Of a stretch of 64,000 nt of DNA, positions 41,015-50,283 are shown in pieces (position 1 is the stretch's first letter; each line of letters starts with the position of its first letter). Both the position numbers and the translations under genes were made by a program. The stretch is from an uncultured Pelagibacteraceae bacterium. Lineage in GTDB: Bacteria; Pseudomonadota; Alphaproteobacteria; Pelagibacterales; Pelagibacteraceae. The DNA lies in assembly GCA_902596375.1 (NCBI GenBank), contig CACJTU010000003.1:24217-88216 (forward strand), read 5' to 3'. The notes beneath the pieces are model-generated. The model was given only the letters and a program-made list of their open reading frames with translations, was not told the origin of the DNA and searched no databases.

Positions 41015-43588
41015 ATGGAGTTTAAAAAAATCCAATTAAACGGATTTAAATCTTTTGCTGAAAAAACCAACTTCTTAATTGAGGATGGTCTCACGGGTAT
41101 AGTGGGTCCTAACGGCTGTGGTAAATCTAACATTGTAGAATCTTTAAGATGGGTAATGGGAGAGACCTCTGCAAAGAGTATGCGTGGATCCGGTATGGAG
41201 GATGTAATTTTTTCAGGAACATCTAACAAAGCGTCAAAAAATATTGCAGAAGTTTCAATTGAAGTTGAAAACAAAGATAAAGAAGGTCCTATTCAATATC
41301 GTGAAACAGAGCAAATACAAGTTAGAAGAAAAATAGAAAAAGATAAAGGATCTAAATTTTACATAAATGATAAAGAGGTAAGAGCAAGAGATGCTCAAAT
41401 GTTTTTTGCAGATCTTTCGACTGGTGCGCACTCTCCATCCATGATTAGTCAAGGAAGAATAGGTGCATTGGTAACAGCGAAACCAACAGATAGAAGGGCT
41501 ATTTTAGAAGAAGCTGCAGGAATATCTGGTTTACACGTTAGAAGACATGAGGCTGAATTAAGATTAGGTGCGGCTGAGAATAATCTAAAAAGAGCAGATG
41601 AACTAAGAAGACAGCAAGAAAAACAATTAGCGAATCTTCAAAAACAAGCTGAAGAGGCAACAAAATACAAACTAATTTCAGATCAAATTAAAAAAATTGA
41701 AGCAGGCTTATATTATTTAAAATTATTAGAAATAGATAAAGAAATTAGAATAGAAAATGAAATTAATACTGAGGCAGAAGGAGAAGTAGAAGGATTTAAT
41801 AACAAAATATCTGAATTAGAAAACTCAATTAAAACTTTTACAGATAAAGTAAATCCATTGAGAGAGAAAAATATTGAAAATTTATCAAGGATACAAAGAC
41901 TTAATTTGGAACTTCAAAGTTTAGATGAGGAGAATACAAGAATTCAAGATGAGATAGAAAGCATCAAAAAATCAATTCAAACACTTGATGATGATATCAC
42001 GAGAGAAAAAGGGATAATCATAGACGCTAACTCAAATGAAAAAAGATTGAAGGAAGAAAAAACTGAATTAATTGAGACAGACTCGAAGTATTTTGAAACA
42101 GAAAAATTATCTAATGAAGAGTTAGAAAGTGCAAAAAATAAACTTAAAGAAGAACAAAAAGCTGTTGATGAAGTTGTAAACAGTTTAGCAGAAGAAAATG
42201 TAAATATAAGTGTTGGTCCAATAAGAAATGTAAAAAACACTATATCAAGGGTAAAAGAATTAATAGATAATAATGAAATAAATCAAGCAGTAACACTTTT
42301 AGATAGATGTAATATGGAGCTAGATAGTTTTTTAAATGATTTAAAAAATGAAAGATCTAGAAGTGAGTTATTAGGAGTTAGCGAAAAATCAGAAAATATA
42401 AAATTACTCCAAGAAAAATATGCCGATGCGTATAGTAAAAATCAATCAATTAAAAATGAGTCTATAAAAAGAAATGAAAGAATTAAAACCATTGAAACGG
42501 AAATTGAAAGTTGGAAAAATTTATTAACTAACTCAGAAAAAATGGTTAATGAACTAACACAAAGAAAAGAAAAATTATCAAAACAATTAAGTGATTTAGA
42601 AAATCAACCTAGAGCACAGGCAGAGAGAAAAGGTCAAATTTCAGAAAATTTAAGAATTTCAGATAAAGAAAAAATTGATAATGAAGCGATTATAGACGAA
42701 ACAGATCAAAAAATTGAAATGTTAAGAACGCAATTAAATGAAATACAAGAACAATCAATTCAAATCAGAGAAAGAAAAGCAAGCTCAGGAGCCACAATTG
42801 AAGGCCTGCAAAAAAGAAAAAATGATCTGCTTGATAGAATAAGTTCTGAGCTAAATTTAAATGAAGATAATATTTTAGAAAATTCAAATTTAAATGGAGT
42901 AGAAGAGCTTCCAAATCCAGTTGATCAAGAAGATGCTTTAGACAAGAAAAAACAAGAGAGAGAAAAATTAGGATCTGTAAATTTAAAAGCAGATGAAGAA
43001 ACAAGTAAATATGAAGAAGAGATAAAAAAAATGGAACAGGATCGTGCTGACCTTGTTACTGCTATCGTGAAACTGAAAGATAGCATCAATGAACTTAATC
43101 AAAAAGGAAGAGAGAGATTGATTGAAGCTTTTGAAAAAGTTAATAGAAAATTTAATGAAGTTTATACAAAACTTTTCAATGGTGGAAATGCCAAACTAGA
43201 ATTGGTAGACTCTGATGATCCACTTGAAGCAGGTTTAGAAATGCTGGTTAGTCCTCCAGGAAAAAGACTTCAATCTATAACTTTGTTATCTGGAGGTGAG
43301 CAAGCTTTGACTGCCCTCTCATTAATCTTTGCAGTATTTTTAACAAACCCTTCACCTATATGTGTATTGGATGAGGTTGATGCACCGCTTGACGATGCTA
43401 ACGTAACAAGATTTTGTAGTTTACTTGAGGAACTAATTAAAATCACCAACACCAAATTCATAATTGTAACTCATCATGCTTTAACCATGTCAAAAATGAA
43501 TAGACTATATGGGGTAACTATGCCTCAAAAAGGAATTAGTCAGCTTGTGGCTGTTGATTTACAAAAAGCAGAGAGTATGGTTGCTTAA
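41015..43588 (+). CDS. smc: SMC chromosome segregation protein, short form without a recognisable hinge
   Basis: SMC proteins organise and segregate chromosomes as ATP-driven dimers. The N-terminal head has FKSFAEKT and Walker A GPNGCGKSN (31-39). The C-terminal head has the LSGGEQ signature (Ser759), Walker B with Asp786-Glu787, and the D-loop VDAPLDDAN. At 857 residues it is about 300 short of usual bacterial SMCs. Residues ~165-700 look like coiled coil throughout; no 150-residue hinge with its conserved glycines is visible. Only a short non-coil stretch near residues 399-410 interrupts the middle. The frame is continuous, so this is not a frameshift. Confidence 0.93.
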   Translation: MEFKKIQLNGFKSFAEKTNFLIEDGLTGIVGPNGCGKSNIVESLRWVMGETSAKSMRGSGMEDVIFSGTSNKASKNIAEVSIEVENKDKEGPIQYRETEQIQVRRKIEKDKGSKFYINDKEVRARDAQMFFADLSTGAHSPSMISQGRIGALVTAKPTDRRAILEEAAGISGLHVRRHEAELRLGAAENNLKRADELRRQQEKQLANLQKQAEEATKYKLISDQIKKIEAGLYYLKLLEIDKEIRIENEINTEAEGEVEGFNNKISELENSIKTFTDKVNPLREKNIENLSRIQRLNLELQSLDEENTRIQDEIESIKKSIQTLDDDITREKGIIIDANSNEKRLKEEKTELIETDSKYFETEKLSNEELESAKNKLKEEQKAVDEVVNSLAEENVNISVGPIRNVKNTISRVKELIDNNEINQAVTLLDRCNMELDSFLNDLKNERSRSELLGVSEKSENIKLLQEKYADAYSKNQSIKNESIKRNERIKTIETEIESWKNLLTNSEKMVNELTQRKEKLSKQLSDLENQPRAQAERKGQISENLRISDKEKIDNEAIIDETDQKIEMLRTQLNEIQEQSIQIRERKASSGATIEGLQKRKNDLLDRISSELNLNEDNILENSNLNGVEELPNPVDQEDALDKKKQEREKLGSVNLKADEETSKYEEEIKKMEQDRADLVTAIVKLKDSINELNQKGRERLIEAFEKVNRKFNEVYTKLFNGGNAKLELVDSDDPLEAGLEMLVSPPGKRLQSITLLSGGEQALTALSLIFAVFLTNPSPICVLDEVDAPLDDANVTRFCSLLEELIKITNTKFIIVTHHALTMSKMNRLYGVTMPQKGISQLVAVDLQKAESMVA

Positions 43589-43597
43589 ACTATATAA

Positions 43598-43873
43598 ATG
43601 CCAAAAGACCCTTTCAAAACTCGCTTAGAGATTGCAAAAAGTAAGATTTCAAAGAAAAATCTCTACAATAAGAAGAATGACCCCTCGCCTATAGGAACTG
43701 CATTCAAATTGAGCACAGAACTTGTTTCCGCAGTGGCTGTGGGGACAATTATTGGGTTTATTTTTGACAAGACCTTTGGTACTAAACCCTGGTTTATATT
43801 AATATTTTTTTTTGTTGGTGTAGTTGCTGGAATAACCAATGTAATTAGATCTGCAAAAAAAATGCAAAAATAA
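43598..43873 (+). CDS. atpI: ATP synthase protein I (AtpI-like)
   Basis: This 91-residue membrane protein has two hydrophobic helices (LVSAVAVGTIIGFIFDKTFG and WFILIFFFVGVVAGI) of the AtpI/AtpZ type and precedes the F0 genes, as in many alphaproteobacteria. AtpI helps c-ring assembly or Mg2+/Na+ supply, but is not essential in other bacteria. It follows smc by nine bases. Confidence 0.85.
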   Translation: MPKDPFKTRLEIAKSKISKKNLYNKKNDPSPIGTAFKLSTELVSAVAVGTIIGFIFDKTFGTKPWFILIFFFVGVVAGITNVIRSAKKMQK

Positions 43874-43882
43874 ATAAGTATT

Positions 43883-44617
43883 ATGGCAGCAAATCCTATG
43901 TCTCAATTCGACGTTTATAGAATTGGACCAGAAATTAAAGTTGGAGCATTCGACATATCATTTACGAACGCAAGTTTGTTTATGATTTTAAGTACTGTAT
44001 CTATTTTATTAATCTTTAATTTAGGATCAAAAAAAAATTCAATACTACCAAACAAAATTCAATTATTAGCAGAACTTAGCTATACCTTTGTATCCAAAAT
44101 GATTAGCGATACAGCTGGATCAAAAGCTAAACCATACTTTGCATTTATATTTTCTCTATTCATGTTTGTTTTATTTTGTAACATGTTTGGAATGATACCT
44201 TATACTTTCACTGTAACCAGTCATATCATTGTAACATTTGTGCTCGCAGCATTTATATTTATTGGAGTGACTGTAATTGGCTTTATTAAACACGGATTTG
44301 GTTATTTAAAATTATTTGTTCCAAGTGGAGTACCTGCAGTATTGCTCCCTTTAATTGTTGTTATAGAAATTATTTCTTATTTAAGTAGACCTATAAGTTT
44401 ATCAGTTAGATTATTTGCCAATATGATGGCTGGTCACACAATGATGAAAGTTTTCGGAGGCTTTGTAATTAGCCTTGGAATAGTTGGTGGGTGGCTTCCA
44501 CTAAGTTTTTCGGTTGCGTTAACTGGTTTGGAGATCTTAGTTGCTTTTCTTCAAGCTTATGTTTTTGCAATCTTAACCTGCATCTATTTAAATGATGCAT
44601 TAAATTTACACCATTAA
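43883..44617 (+). CDS. atpB: ATP synthase F0 subunit a
   Basis: Subunit a forms the proton half-channels next to the c-ring. The 244-residue protein has five or six membrane helices, the LFCNMFGMIPYTFT segment, the essential arginine in SLSVRLFANMMAGH, and a conserved QAYVFAILTCIYL near the end. It is the first core gene of a F0-only operon (a, c, b', b); the F1 genes are not in this window. Confidence 0.97.
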   Translation: MAANPMSQFDVYRIGPEIKVGAFDISFTNASLFMILSTVSILLIFNLGSKKNSILPNKIQLLAELSYTFVSKMISDTAGSKAKPYFAFIFSLFMFVLFCNMFGMIPYTFTVTSHIIVTFVLAAFIFIGVTVIGFIKHGFGYLKLFVPSGVPAVLLPLIVVIEIISYLSRPISLSVRLFANMMAGHTMMKVFGGFVISLGIVGGWLPLSFSVALTGLEILVAFLQAYVFAILTCIYLNDALNLHH

Positions 44618-44621
44618 TAAC

Positions 44622-44630
44622 AGAGGAGGA
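44622..44630 (+). promoter_or_regulatory. Strong Shine-Dalgarno for atpE
   Basis: AGAGGAGGA at 44622-44630, four bases before the atpE ATG, is the strongest ribosome-binding site I noticed in a window where most starts lack one. High translation of subunit c fits its multi-copy stoichiometry in the F0 ring. Confidence 0.8.
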
Positions 44631-44634
44631 TATA

Positions 44635-44862
44635 ATGGAATTAGAAGCAGCAAAAATGATCGGAGCAGGTTTAGCGGCAATTGCTTTAGCTGGAGCCGGC
44701 GTTGGTATCGGAATAATTTTTGGAAATTATTTGTCTGGTGCAATGAGAAATCCATCTGCAGCACAAAAACAATTTCCTAACTTGCTTTTAGGTTTCGCAC
44801 TTGCAGAAGCTACAGGATTATTTGGATTAGTGGTTGCGTTAATCATTCTCTTTGCGTTTTAA
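44635..44862 (+). CDS. atpE: ATP synthase F0 subunit c
   Basis: This 75-residue proteolipid forms the rotating c-ring. It has two hydrophobic helices: a glycine-rich first one (GAGLAAIALAGAGVGIGIIFG) and a second with the proton-carrying Glu in FALAEATGLFGLV. The polar loop is RNPSA. No sodium-binding Gln/Ser pattern is evident, so proton coupling is expected. It has a strong Shine-Dalgarno, unlike its neighbours. Confidence 0.97.
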   Translation: MELEAAKMIGAGLAAIALAGAGVGIGIIFGNYLSGAMRNPSAAQKQFPNLLLGFALAEATGLFGLVVALIILFAF

Positions 44863-44866
44863 ATTG

Positions 44867-45457
44867 ATGGTTAAAAAAATATATTTTCAGTCAATATTTT
44901 TTAGCTTTTTTTTTATTAAAGAAGCTTTTACAGCTGAAAGCGGAGGTATGCCTCAATTAAATCCAGAGTTTTGGGTTTCTCAAATTTTTTGGCTGATACT
45001 TACTTTTGGTATTATGTATTTAGTTTTATCTAAACTAATACTACCAAAAATTAGCATTAACTTAGAATCGAGAAAATCTCAAATATTAGAAAATATTGAG
45101 GCTGCTGAAAAACAAAGAGAAGATAGTGATGCAAAACTTAAAGAATACGATGAAATTATATCTAAAAGCAAACTTGAGGCTAATAGTATTTTCAATCAAG
45201 CAAGAGAAAAAGCACTAAAGGACATTGGTGCAAAAAGAGAAGTGCTTGATAAGCAAATTGATAATGAAATTGCTGAGGCTGAAAAAGAAATAGATGCATT
45301 AAGAAAAAATGCGCCAGATAAAATAAATAAAATTGCTATTGAGACTTCATCTGAGTTATTGCAAAAACTAATTGGAGCTGAAGTAAATAATAGTAGTATA
45401 TCTGCAATTGTTGACGATCTATCTAAAAGAAATGGAGATAAATATTATGGCAATTGA
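44867..45457 (+). CDS. atpG: ATP synthase F0 subunit b'
   Basis: This 196-residue stator subunit has an N-terminal stretch resembling a signal peptide (YFQSIFFSFFFIKEAFTAE), then GGMPQLNPEFW with a membrane helix (FWLILTFGIMYLVLSKLILP), and a long charged coiled coil. The GGMPQL-type start is typical of alphaproteobacterial b'. I start it at ATG 44867 and not at the TTG at 44852, which lies in atpE. It overlaps the next gene by 11 bases. Confidence 0.92.
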   Translation: MVKKIYFQSIFFSFFFIKEAFTAESGGMPQLNPEFWVSQIFWLILTFGIMYLVLSKLILPKISINLESRKSQILENIEAAEKQREDSDAKLKEYDEIISKSKLEANSIFNQAREKALKDIGAKREVLDKQIDNEIAEAEKEIDALRKNAPDKINKIAIETSSELLQKLIGAEVNNSSISAIVDDLSKRNGDKYYGN

Positions 45458-45944
45458 TGCAACTTTTTGGGTAGCTGTATCATTTATTATTTTTTTTGGA
45501 GCCTTAATTTACCTTAAGATTCCTCAAAAAGTTTCAGAAATGTTAGATAAAATGATATCTGATATTAAAAATGAAATTGATGAGAGTGAAAAATTAAGAA
45601 CTGAAGCAAAAACACTATTAGATAACTCACAAAAAAAATTAGATACAGCCCAGTCTGTAAGTAACGAAATTCTTGAGAACGCCAAAAAAGATGCCGATAG
45701 ATTGATAATTGAAATGAATGATAAGTTTCATAAATCATCAGAAATTAAAAAAAATTTAGCTGAAAATAAAATAAGTCAGATGAAAGAGGCTGCTTTAAAA
45801 GAAATTAAGGACGTATCAATAAAGATTGCAGTAGACTCAGTTAAAAAAATCATAACTACATCTGTAGATAAGTCAAAATTAGACGCTGTGTTTCAAAAAA
45901 ATTTAGATGAAACTAAAGAAGAGTTAAAAAAAATTAACTCATAA
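45447..45944 (+). CDS. atpF: ATP synthase F0 subunit b
   Basis: This 165-residue stator subunit has one N-terminal membrane helix (DATFWVAVSFIIFFGALIYL) and a long charged helix. The start is ATG 45447; a frame from 45408 would add residues within b'. Two different b-type subunits in succession are characteristic of alphaproteobacteria and photosynthetic organisms. It ends the F0 operon before the carotenoid genes, with 39 bases between. Confidence 0.92.
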   Translation: MAIDATFWVAVSFIIFFGALIYLKIPQKVSEMLDKMISDIKNEIDESEKLRTEAKTLLDNSQKKLDTAQSVSNEILENAKKDADRLIIEMNDKFHKSSEIKKNLAENKISQMKEAALKEIKDVSIKIAVDSVKKIITTSVDKSKLDAVFQKNLDETKEELKKINS

Positions 45945-45983
45945 TACACTTACAATTTTCCAAAAAAGCTATAAATTATTAAA

Positions 45984-47444
45984 ATGAACTCTATAGTCAT
46001 TGGATCAGGATTTGGTGGAATCGCAGCAGCACTAAGACTTAAAGCAAAAGGACATAACGTAAAATTAATAGAGAAACATCCAGACCTAGGTGGTAGAGCT
46101 AGAGTTTTTAAAAGAAATGGATTTATATATGATGCAGGGCCAACCGTAATTACTGCGCCCTATTTAATTAATGAATTGTTTGAGTTATTCAATAAAGATC
46201 CCAAGAATTATATAGAACTAACCCCACTTAAAATTTGGTACCAATTTATTTTTGAAGACAAAACTAAATTTAACTATTCAGGTGACGAAATAGAGATGAA
46301 AGACCAAATTGAGAAGCTTAGCAAAGAAGATGTAAATGGATATAAAAAATTAGTTAATTTTACAAAAAAAATATTTGATAAAGGTTTTTTAGAACTAGCA
46401 GATGTGCCATTTGATAAACCTTTCGTAATGATGCAACAATTGCCTGCTCTATTAAAACTTAAAAGTTATAAATCAGTTTACTCACTTGTTTCATCTTATA
46501 TAAAAAATGAAAAATTAAGGAGAATGCTTAGCATGCATCCTTTACTAGTTGGGGGAAACCCTTTTACCACCACTTCTATTTATGGATTAATTCTTTATTT
46601 AGAAAAAAAATGGGGAATACATTATTCAGTTGGAGGAACAGGAAATATAATTAAAGGTTTTGAAAAGTTAATGAATGAGGTTGGTATTGAAATAATAAAA
46701 AACAGTGAAGTAACGGAAATTATAACAAAAAAAAATAAAATAAGTGGTGTAAAATTAAATAATGAAAATGAAATTGGTGCAAATAATGTTGTTTGTAATG
46801 CAGATCCGCCTGCGTTTTATGAGAAAATGTTAAGCAAAAGCAACAAAAATTCCATGTTGTTTAATTGGAAAAAAAATCGAATGGAATATTCTATGGGTTT
46901 ATTTGTTTACTATTTTGGAACAAAAAAAATTTATGAGAATGTTGAACATCATACAATAAAGTTTGGAAACAAATATAAAGAACATCTTGACGACATATTT
47001 AATAAAAAAAAATTAAATAATGATATTAGCTATTATCTGCACAGACCTACAGCGACTGATAAAACTATGGCCCCAGAAGGAAATGATTGTTTTTATGTGT
47101 TAGTGCCTGTTCCTAACAATCAGTCAAAAATAAATTGGGAAACTGAAGGTGAAAAAATGAAAAATCTTGTAATTGAAAAAATGGAAAAAGATTTAATGCC
47201 GGATCTTAAGAATAATATAGTTGAGGACTTTTATCTAACACCTGATTACTTTGAAAAAGAATTAAATACAAAATTTGGATCAGGGTTTTCAATTCAACCT
47301 AAATTTACACAATCTGCATACTTTAGATTTCATAATAAATCAGAAATATATGATGGTTTGTACTTTGTTGGTGCAGGAACACATCCAGGGGCTGGGGTAC
47401 CAGGTGTTCTCTCTTCAGCAAAGGTTTTAGATAAATTATTTTAA
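45984..47444 (+). CDS. crtI: Phytoene desaturase
   Basis: CrtI introduces double bonds into phytoene to make lycopene. The 486-residue protein has the N-terminal FAD motif (GSGFGGIAAALRLKAKGHNVKLIEK, then GGRARVF), DAGPTVITAP, and the C-terminal GLYFVGAGTHPGAGVPGVLSSAK signature of bacterial-type desaturases. It starts a tightly packed series crtI-crtB-crtY-blh-ispH-thrB-rnhA. Its stop overlaps the crtB start by one base (TAATG). Confidence 0.96.
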   Translation: MNSIVIGSGFGGIAAALRLKAKGHNVKLIEKHPDLGGRARVFKRNGFIYDAGPTVITAPYLINELFELFNKDPKNYIELTPLKIWYQFIFEDKTKFNYSGDEIEMKDQIEKLSKEDVNGYKKLVNFTKKIFDKGFLELADVPFDKPFVMMQQLPALLKLKSYKSVYSLVSSYIKNEKLRRMLSMHPLLVGGNPFTTTSIYGLILYLEKKWGIHYSVGGTGNIIKGFEKLMNEVGIEIIKNSEVTEIITKKNKISGVKLNNENEIGANNVVCNADPPAFYEKMLSKSNKNSMLFNWKKNRMEYSMGLFVYYFGTKKIYENVEHHTIKFGNKYKEHLDDIFNKKKLNNDISYYLHRPTATDKTMAPEGNDCFYVLVPVPNNQSKINWETEGEKMKNLVIEKMEKDLMPDLKNNIVEDFYLTPDYFEKELNTKFGSGFSIQPKFTQSAYFRFHNKSEIYDGLYFVGAGTHPGAGVPGVLSSAKVLDKLF

Positions 47445-48295
47445 TGTTAACAAAGAATTATTTAGCTATTTACGCAAAATCTTTTAATTGGGCAGGTTTT
47501 TTTTTACCAAAAAAAACCTATGAAAAATGCTCTGCACTTTATGATTTTTGTAGGGAAGCAGATAATATCGCTGATGATGAAAACAAGATTGAAATAAAAA
47601 AAGATAATTTTATTAAATTTAGAAATAATTTTGTTAATAAAAATTATGATGATCCAGTTATTAAAAATATGTGGGGTCTTATTAATGAATTTAGTATTTC
47701 AACTAAAATTATAGACGATTTATTTGAGGGTATTAATTCTGATATAAAAGAAAATGTTAAACTTAATTCAAAAAAAGAATTATTAATTTATTCCTATAGG
47801 GTAGCTGGAACAGTTGGATTAATGATGGCCAAGATATTGAATGTTCACAAAGAACAATCTCTTAAATCAGCTATTGATCTTGGGATTGCTATGCAATTAA
47901 CAAATATTTCTAGAGATGTTATGGAAGATAAAAAAAATAATAGATTTTATATCAATGAAAGTTTTGAGGACATAAAGACCACAATCAAGCTTTCAGAAAA
48001 GTTTTATGAAAACTCATTTTACTCAATAAAAGAAATACCATTAAGTTTCAGATTTTCAATTTTAGTTGCAAGAAGGGTTTATAGAAAAATAGGATATAAA
48101 ATTTTAAATAAACAAAACATAGAAAATTACAAAAATTCAGGAAAGATTTATGTTTCAAATGTTGAAAAAATTATCGAAACTTTTTTATCTGTTTTTGACT
48201 TAATTAAGTTATCACTTATAAGTAAAAACGATGATAATATTAATCATGATCATAATTTAATTAATGAAGAAATAAATTTAAATGAAAGAATTTGA
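47444..48295 (+). CDS. crtB: Phytoene synthase
   Basis: CrtB condenses two geranylgeranyl diphosphates to phytoene. The 283-residue protein has the first aspartate-rich region DFCREADNIADDE (from Asp34) and the second, MQLTNISRDVMED, both squalene/phytoene synthase hallmarks. No geranylgeranyl diphosphate synthase (crtE) is adjacent, so that precursor must come from elsewhere in the genome. It overlaps crtY by 14 bases. Confidence 0.95.
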   Translation: MLTKNYLAIYAKSFNWAGFFLPKKTYEKCSALYDFCREADNIADDENKIEIKKDNFIKFRNNFVNKNYDDPVIKNMWGLINEFSISTKIIDDLFEGINSDIKENVKLNSKKELLIYSYRVAGTVGLMMAKILNVHKEQSLKSAIDLGIAMQLTNISRDVMEDKKNNRFYINESFEDIKTTIKLSEKFYENSFYSIKEIPLSFRFSILVARRVYRKIGYKILNKQNIENYKNSGKIYVSNVEKIIETFLSVFDLIKLSLISKNDDNINHDHNLINEEINLNERI

Positions 48296-49346
48296 TTACA
48301 TAATTATAGGTGGAGGTTGCGCAGGTCTTTCTTTAGCATATGAGATGGAAATTTATGATAAATTAAAAGATAAAACTTTAGCAATCATTGAGCCAAGAGA
48401 AGATTATAAAAGAGATAAAACCTGGTCATTTTGGAAGGTTTTTTCCCATAACTTCGATGACTGTGTCAAAAAAAGTTGGAATAATTTTACAATAAATACA
48501 CCCAATAATACGAAATATGTAGATTGCGAAACTACACCATATCAAACAATTGATAGTGGTATGTTCTACGAAAAAATACTCTCAAAACTTAAATTAAATA
48601 AAAATATTCAGTTTTTTAAAAATATTGATGAAATAGATAAATCAAATTCAGTTATATTTAATAGTGTACCTAGTTTTGAGAATAAACAGAGTGAGTTATG
48701 GCAACACTTTTGTGGAGTTGAAATAGAAACAGATAAAGACTTTTTTGATGACGAAATATTCAATTTGATGGACTTTGCTTGTGATCAAAGAAATAAAGTT
48801 CATTTTTTTTATACGCTACCATTTACTAAAAGAAATGCATTAGTTGAAACTACTTGGATATCTGAGCTAAATGATGAAAAACTAAAAGATTATGATAAAC
48901 AAATTGATAATTATTTAAGCAACCACCTAAATATTAAAAACTGTACAATTAATTTCAAAGAAACTGGTGCAATCCCACTTTTTAGACAAAAAAATGTAAG
49001 TAAATTAAATGAAATTTACATAGGCTCAGCAGGAGGCATGACTAGATTAAGTACAGGTTATACGTTCCTAAATATTCAAGAACAGAGCAGATATATAAGA
49101 GAAAACTTAGAAAATATAAAAAAAGTCAATCAATTTAAAATTAATTCAAAATATGATTTTTTAGACAAAATCTTGTTAAGAGTTCTTAAAAATAATTCCA
49201 ATGAAATGGCCAATATATTTTTTAAAGTTTTTGATTCAAAACCTAAAACAGCTATCAATTTTTTATCAAACAAAAGTAGTTTTTTTGAAGATTTAGAAGT
49301 AATTCTAAAAATGCCAAAGTGGAAATTTTTAAAAGAATTAATTTAA
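48282..49346 (+). CDS. crtY: Lycopene beta-cyclase (CrtY type)
   Basis: CrtY closes both ends of lycopene to give beta-carotene. The 354-residue flavoprotein has the N-terminal IIIGGGCAGLSLAYEM motif, KTWSFWKV, and the later conserved FRQKNVSKLNEIYIGSAGGMTRLSTGYTF. The pattern is the CrtY type of bacterial marine cassettes. It overlaps crtB and is followed after one base by blh. The gene is very rich in A and T. Confidence 0.93.
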   Translation: MKEFDYIIIGGGCAGLSLAYEMEIYDKLKDKTLAIIEPREDYKRDKTWSFWKVFSHNFDDCVKKSWNNFTINTPNNTKYVDCETTPYQTIDSGMFYEKILSKLKLNKNIQFFKNIDEIDKSNSVIFNSVPSFENKQSELWQHFCGVEIETDKDFFDDEIFNLMDFACDQRNKVHFFYTLPFTKRNALVETTWISELNDEKLKDYDKQIDNYLSNHLNIKNCTINFKETGAIPLFRQKNVSKLNEIYIGSAGGMTRLSTGYTFLNIQEQSRYIRENLENIKKVNQFKINSKYDFLDKILLRVLKNNSNEMANIFFKVFDSKPKTAINFLSNKSSFFEDLEVILKMPKWKFLKELI

Positions 49347-49347
49347 A

Positions 49348-50283
49348 ATGAAAAATAAAATAAAAAAAATTAATCTGAATCATTCATTTATTTTTTTCTT
49401 TGTTGTAAACATTTTTTGTATTTTGCTATTTAAATTTAATAACTTAGATATTTCATCAATTTTGTGTTTACTTTTAATTTTAATTATAGGAATTTCCCAT
49501 GGTTCATTAGATCATATTAAAGGGAAAAAACTGCTTAGATTATTTAATATAAAATCAAATTATATATTCTATATTACATATATTTTAATTTCAGCGTTAG
49601 TTATAGTAACTTGGATATTGTTTCCATCAATAACTTTAATTGTTTTTTTAATGATTGCTTCCTACCACTTTGGAAAAGAGGATACACAATTTTTAATAGA
49701 TGAAAGATCTTATTTCATTCAAATACTCTATTTTTTTAAAGGATTTCTAATTATACTTGCTCCTTTGTATTTTCATTTTCAGGAAACAATAGCAATTTTC
49801 AAATTATTATTAATCGATAATGAGGCATTTTATTTAAGTTTAAACTTTATTGAGACAAATAATGTAATTCAAATAGGAATATTCTGTAGCACACTGTCTA
49901 GTATTTTTCTTTTCTTAAAGAATTTTGAAATAAAAAAATTTGTAGTTTTTTTAGATTATTTTTCAATTTTAATATTAAATTACTATTTATCTCCACTAGT
50001 TGCTTTTACAGTTTATTTTTGTTTTTTACACTCGATTAGGCACTCAATTTCACTAGCTATTGATCTTGATCCAAATAGTTTGGTTAATGGATTTAGATTG
50101 TTTGTTAAAAAAGCTTTACCTTTAACAATTTTGACAGCAGTTTTTTCTTTTATTGCACTATATCTGCTTAGTTATTCAAACAATTTAAATGGTGCAATTT
50201 TAAAAATAATATTTATAGGTTTGGCGTCTTTAACCTTTCCACATATATTGCTGGAATATTTTTTAGAAAAAAATGAAAAATAA
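49348..50283 (+). CDS. blh: Brp/Blh-family beta-carotene 15,15'-dioxygenase
   Basis: Blh cleaves beta-carotene to two retinals, the chromophore of microbial rhodopsins. The 311-residue integral membrane protein has several hydrophobic helices and the conserved polar motifs GISHGSLDH, SYHFGKEDTQF and HSIRHSI that carry metal-ligand histidines. It directly follows crtY. No rhodopsin gene is in this window, and in related genomes it can be located elsewhere. It overlaps the ispH start by 11 bases. Confidence 0.92.
   Translation: MKNKIKKINLNHSFIFFFVVNIFCILLFKFNNLDISSILCLLLILIIGISHGSLDHIKGKKLLRLFNIKSNYIFYITYILISALVIVTWILFPSITLIVFLMIASYHFGKEDTQFLIDERSYFIQILYFFKGFLIILAPLYFHFQETIAIFKLLLIDNEAFYLSLNFIETNNVIQIGIFCSTLSSIFLFLKNFEIKKFVVFLDYFSILILNYYLSPLVAFTVYFCFLHSIRHSISLAIDLDPNSLVNGFRLFVKKALPLTILTAVFSFIALYLLSYSNNLNGAILKIIFIGLASLTFPHILLEYFLEKNEK

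Noticed and set aside
41015..43588. SMC as a frameshifted or truncated pseudogene
   Set aside because: The frame is continuous from Walker A to the LSGGE and Walker B motifs, with intact catalytic residues at both ends.
49348..50283. Seven-helix membrane gene after crtY as the rhodopsin itself
   Set aside because: The histidine motifs match Brp/Blh dioxygenases, and no retinal-binding lysine helix of a rhodopsin is seen.
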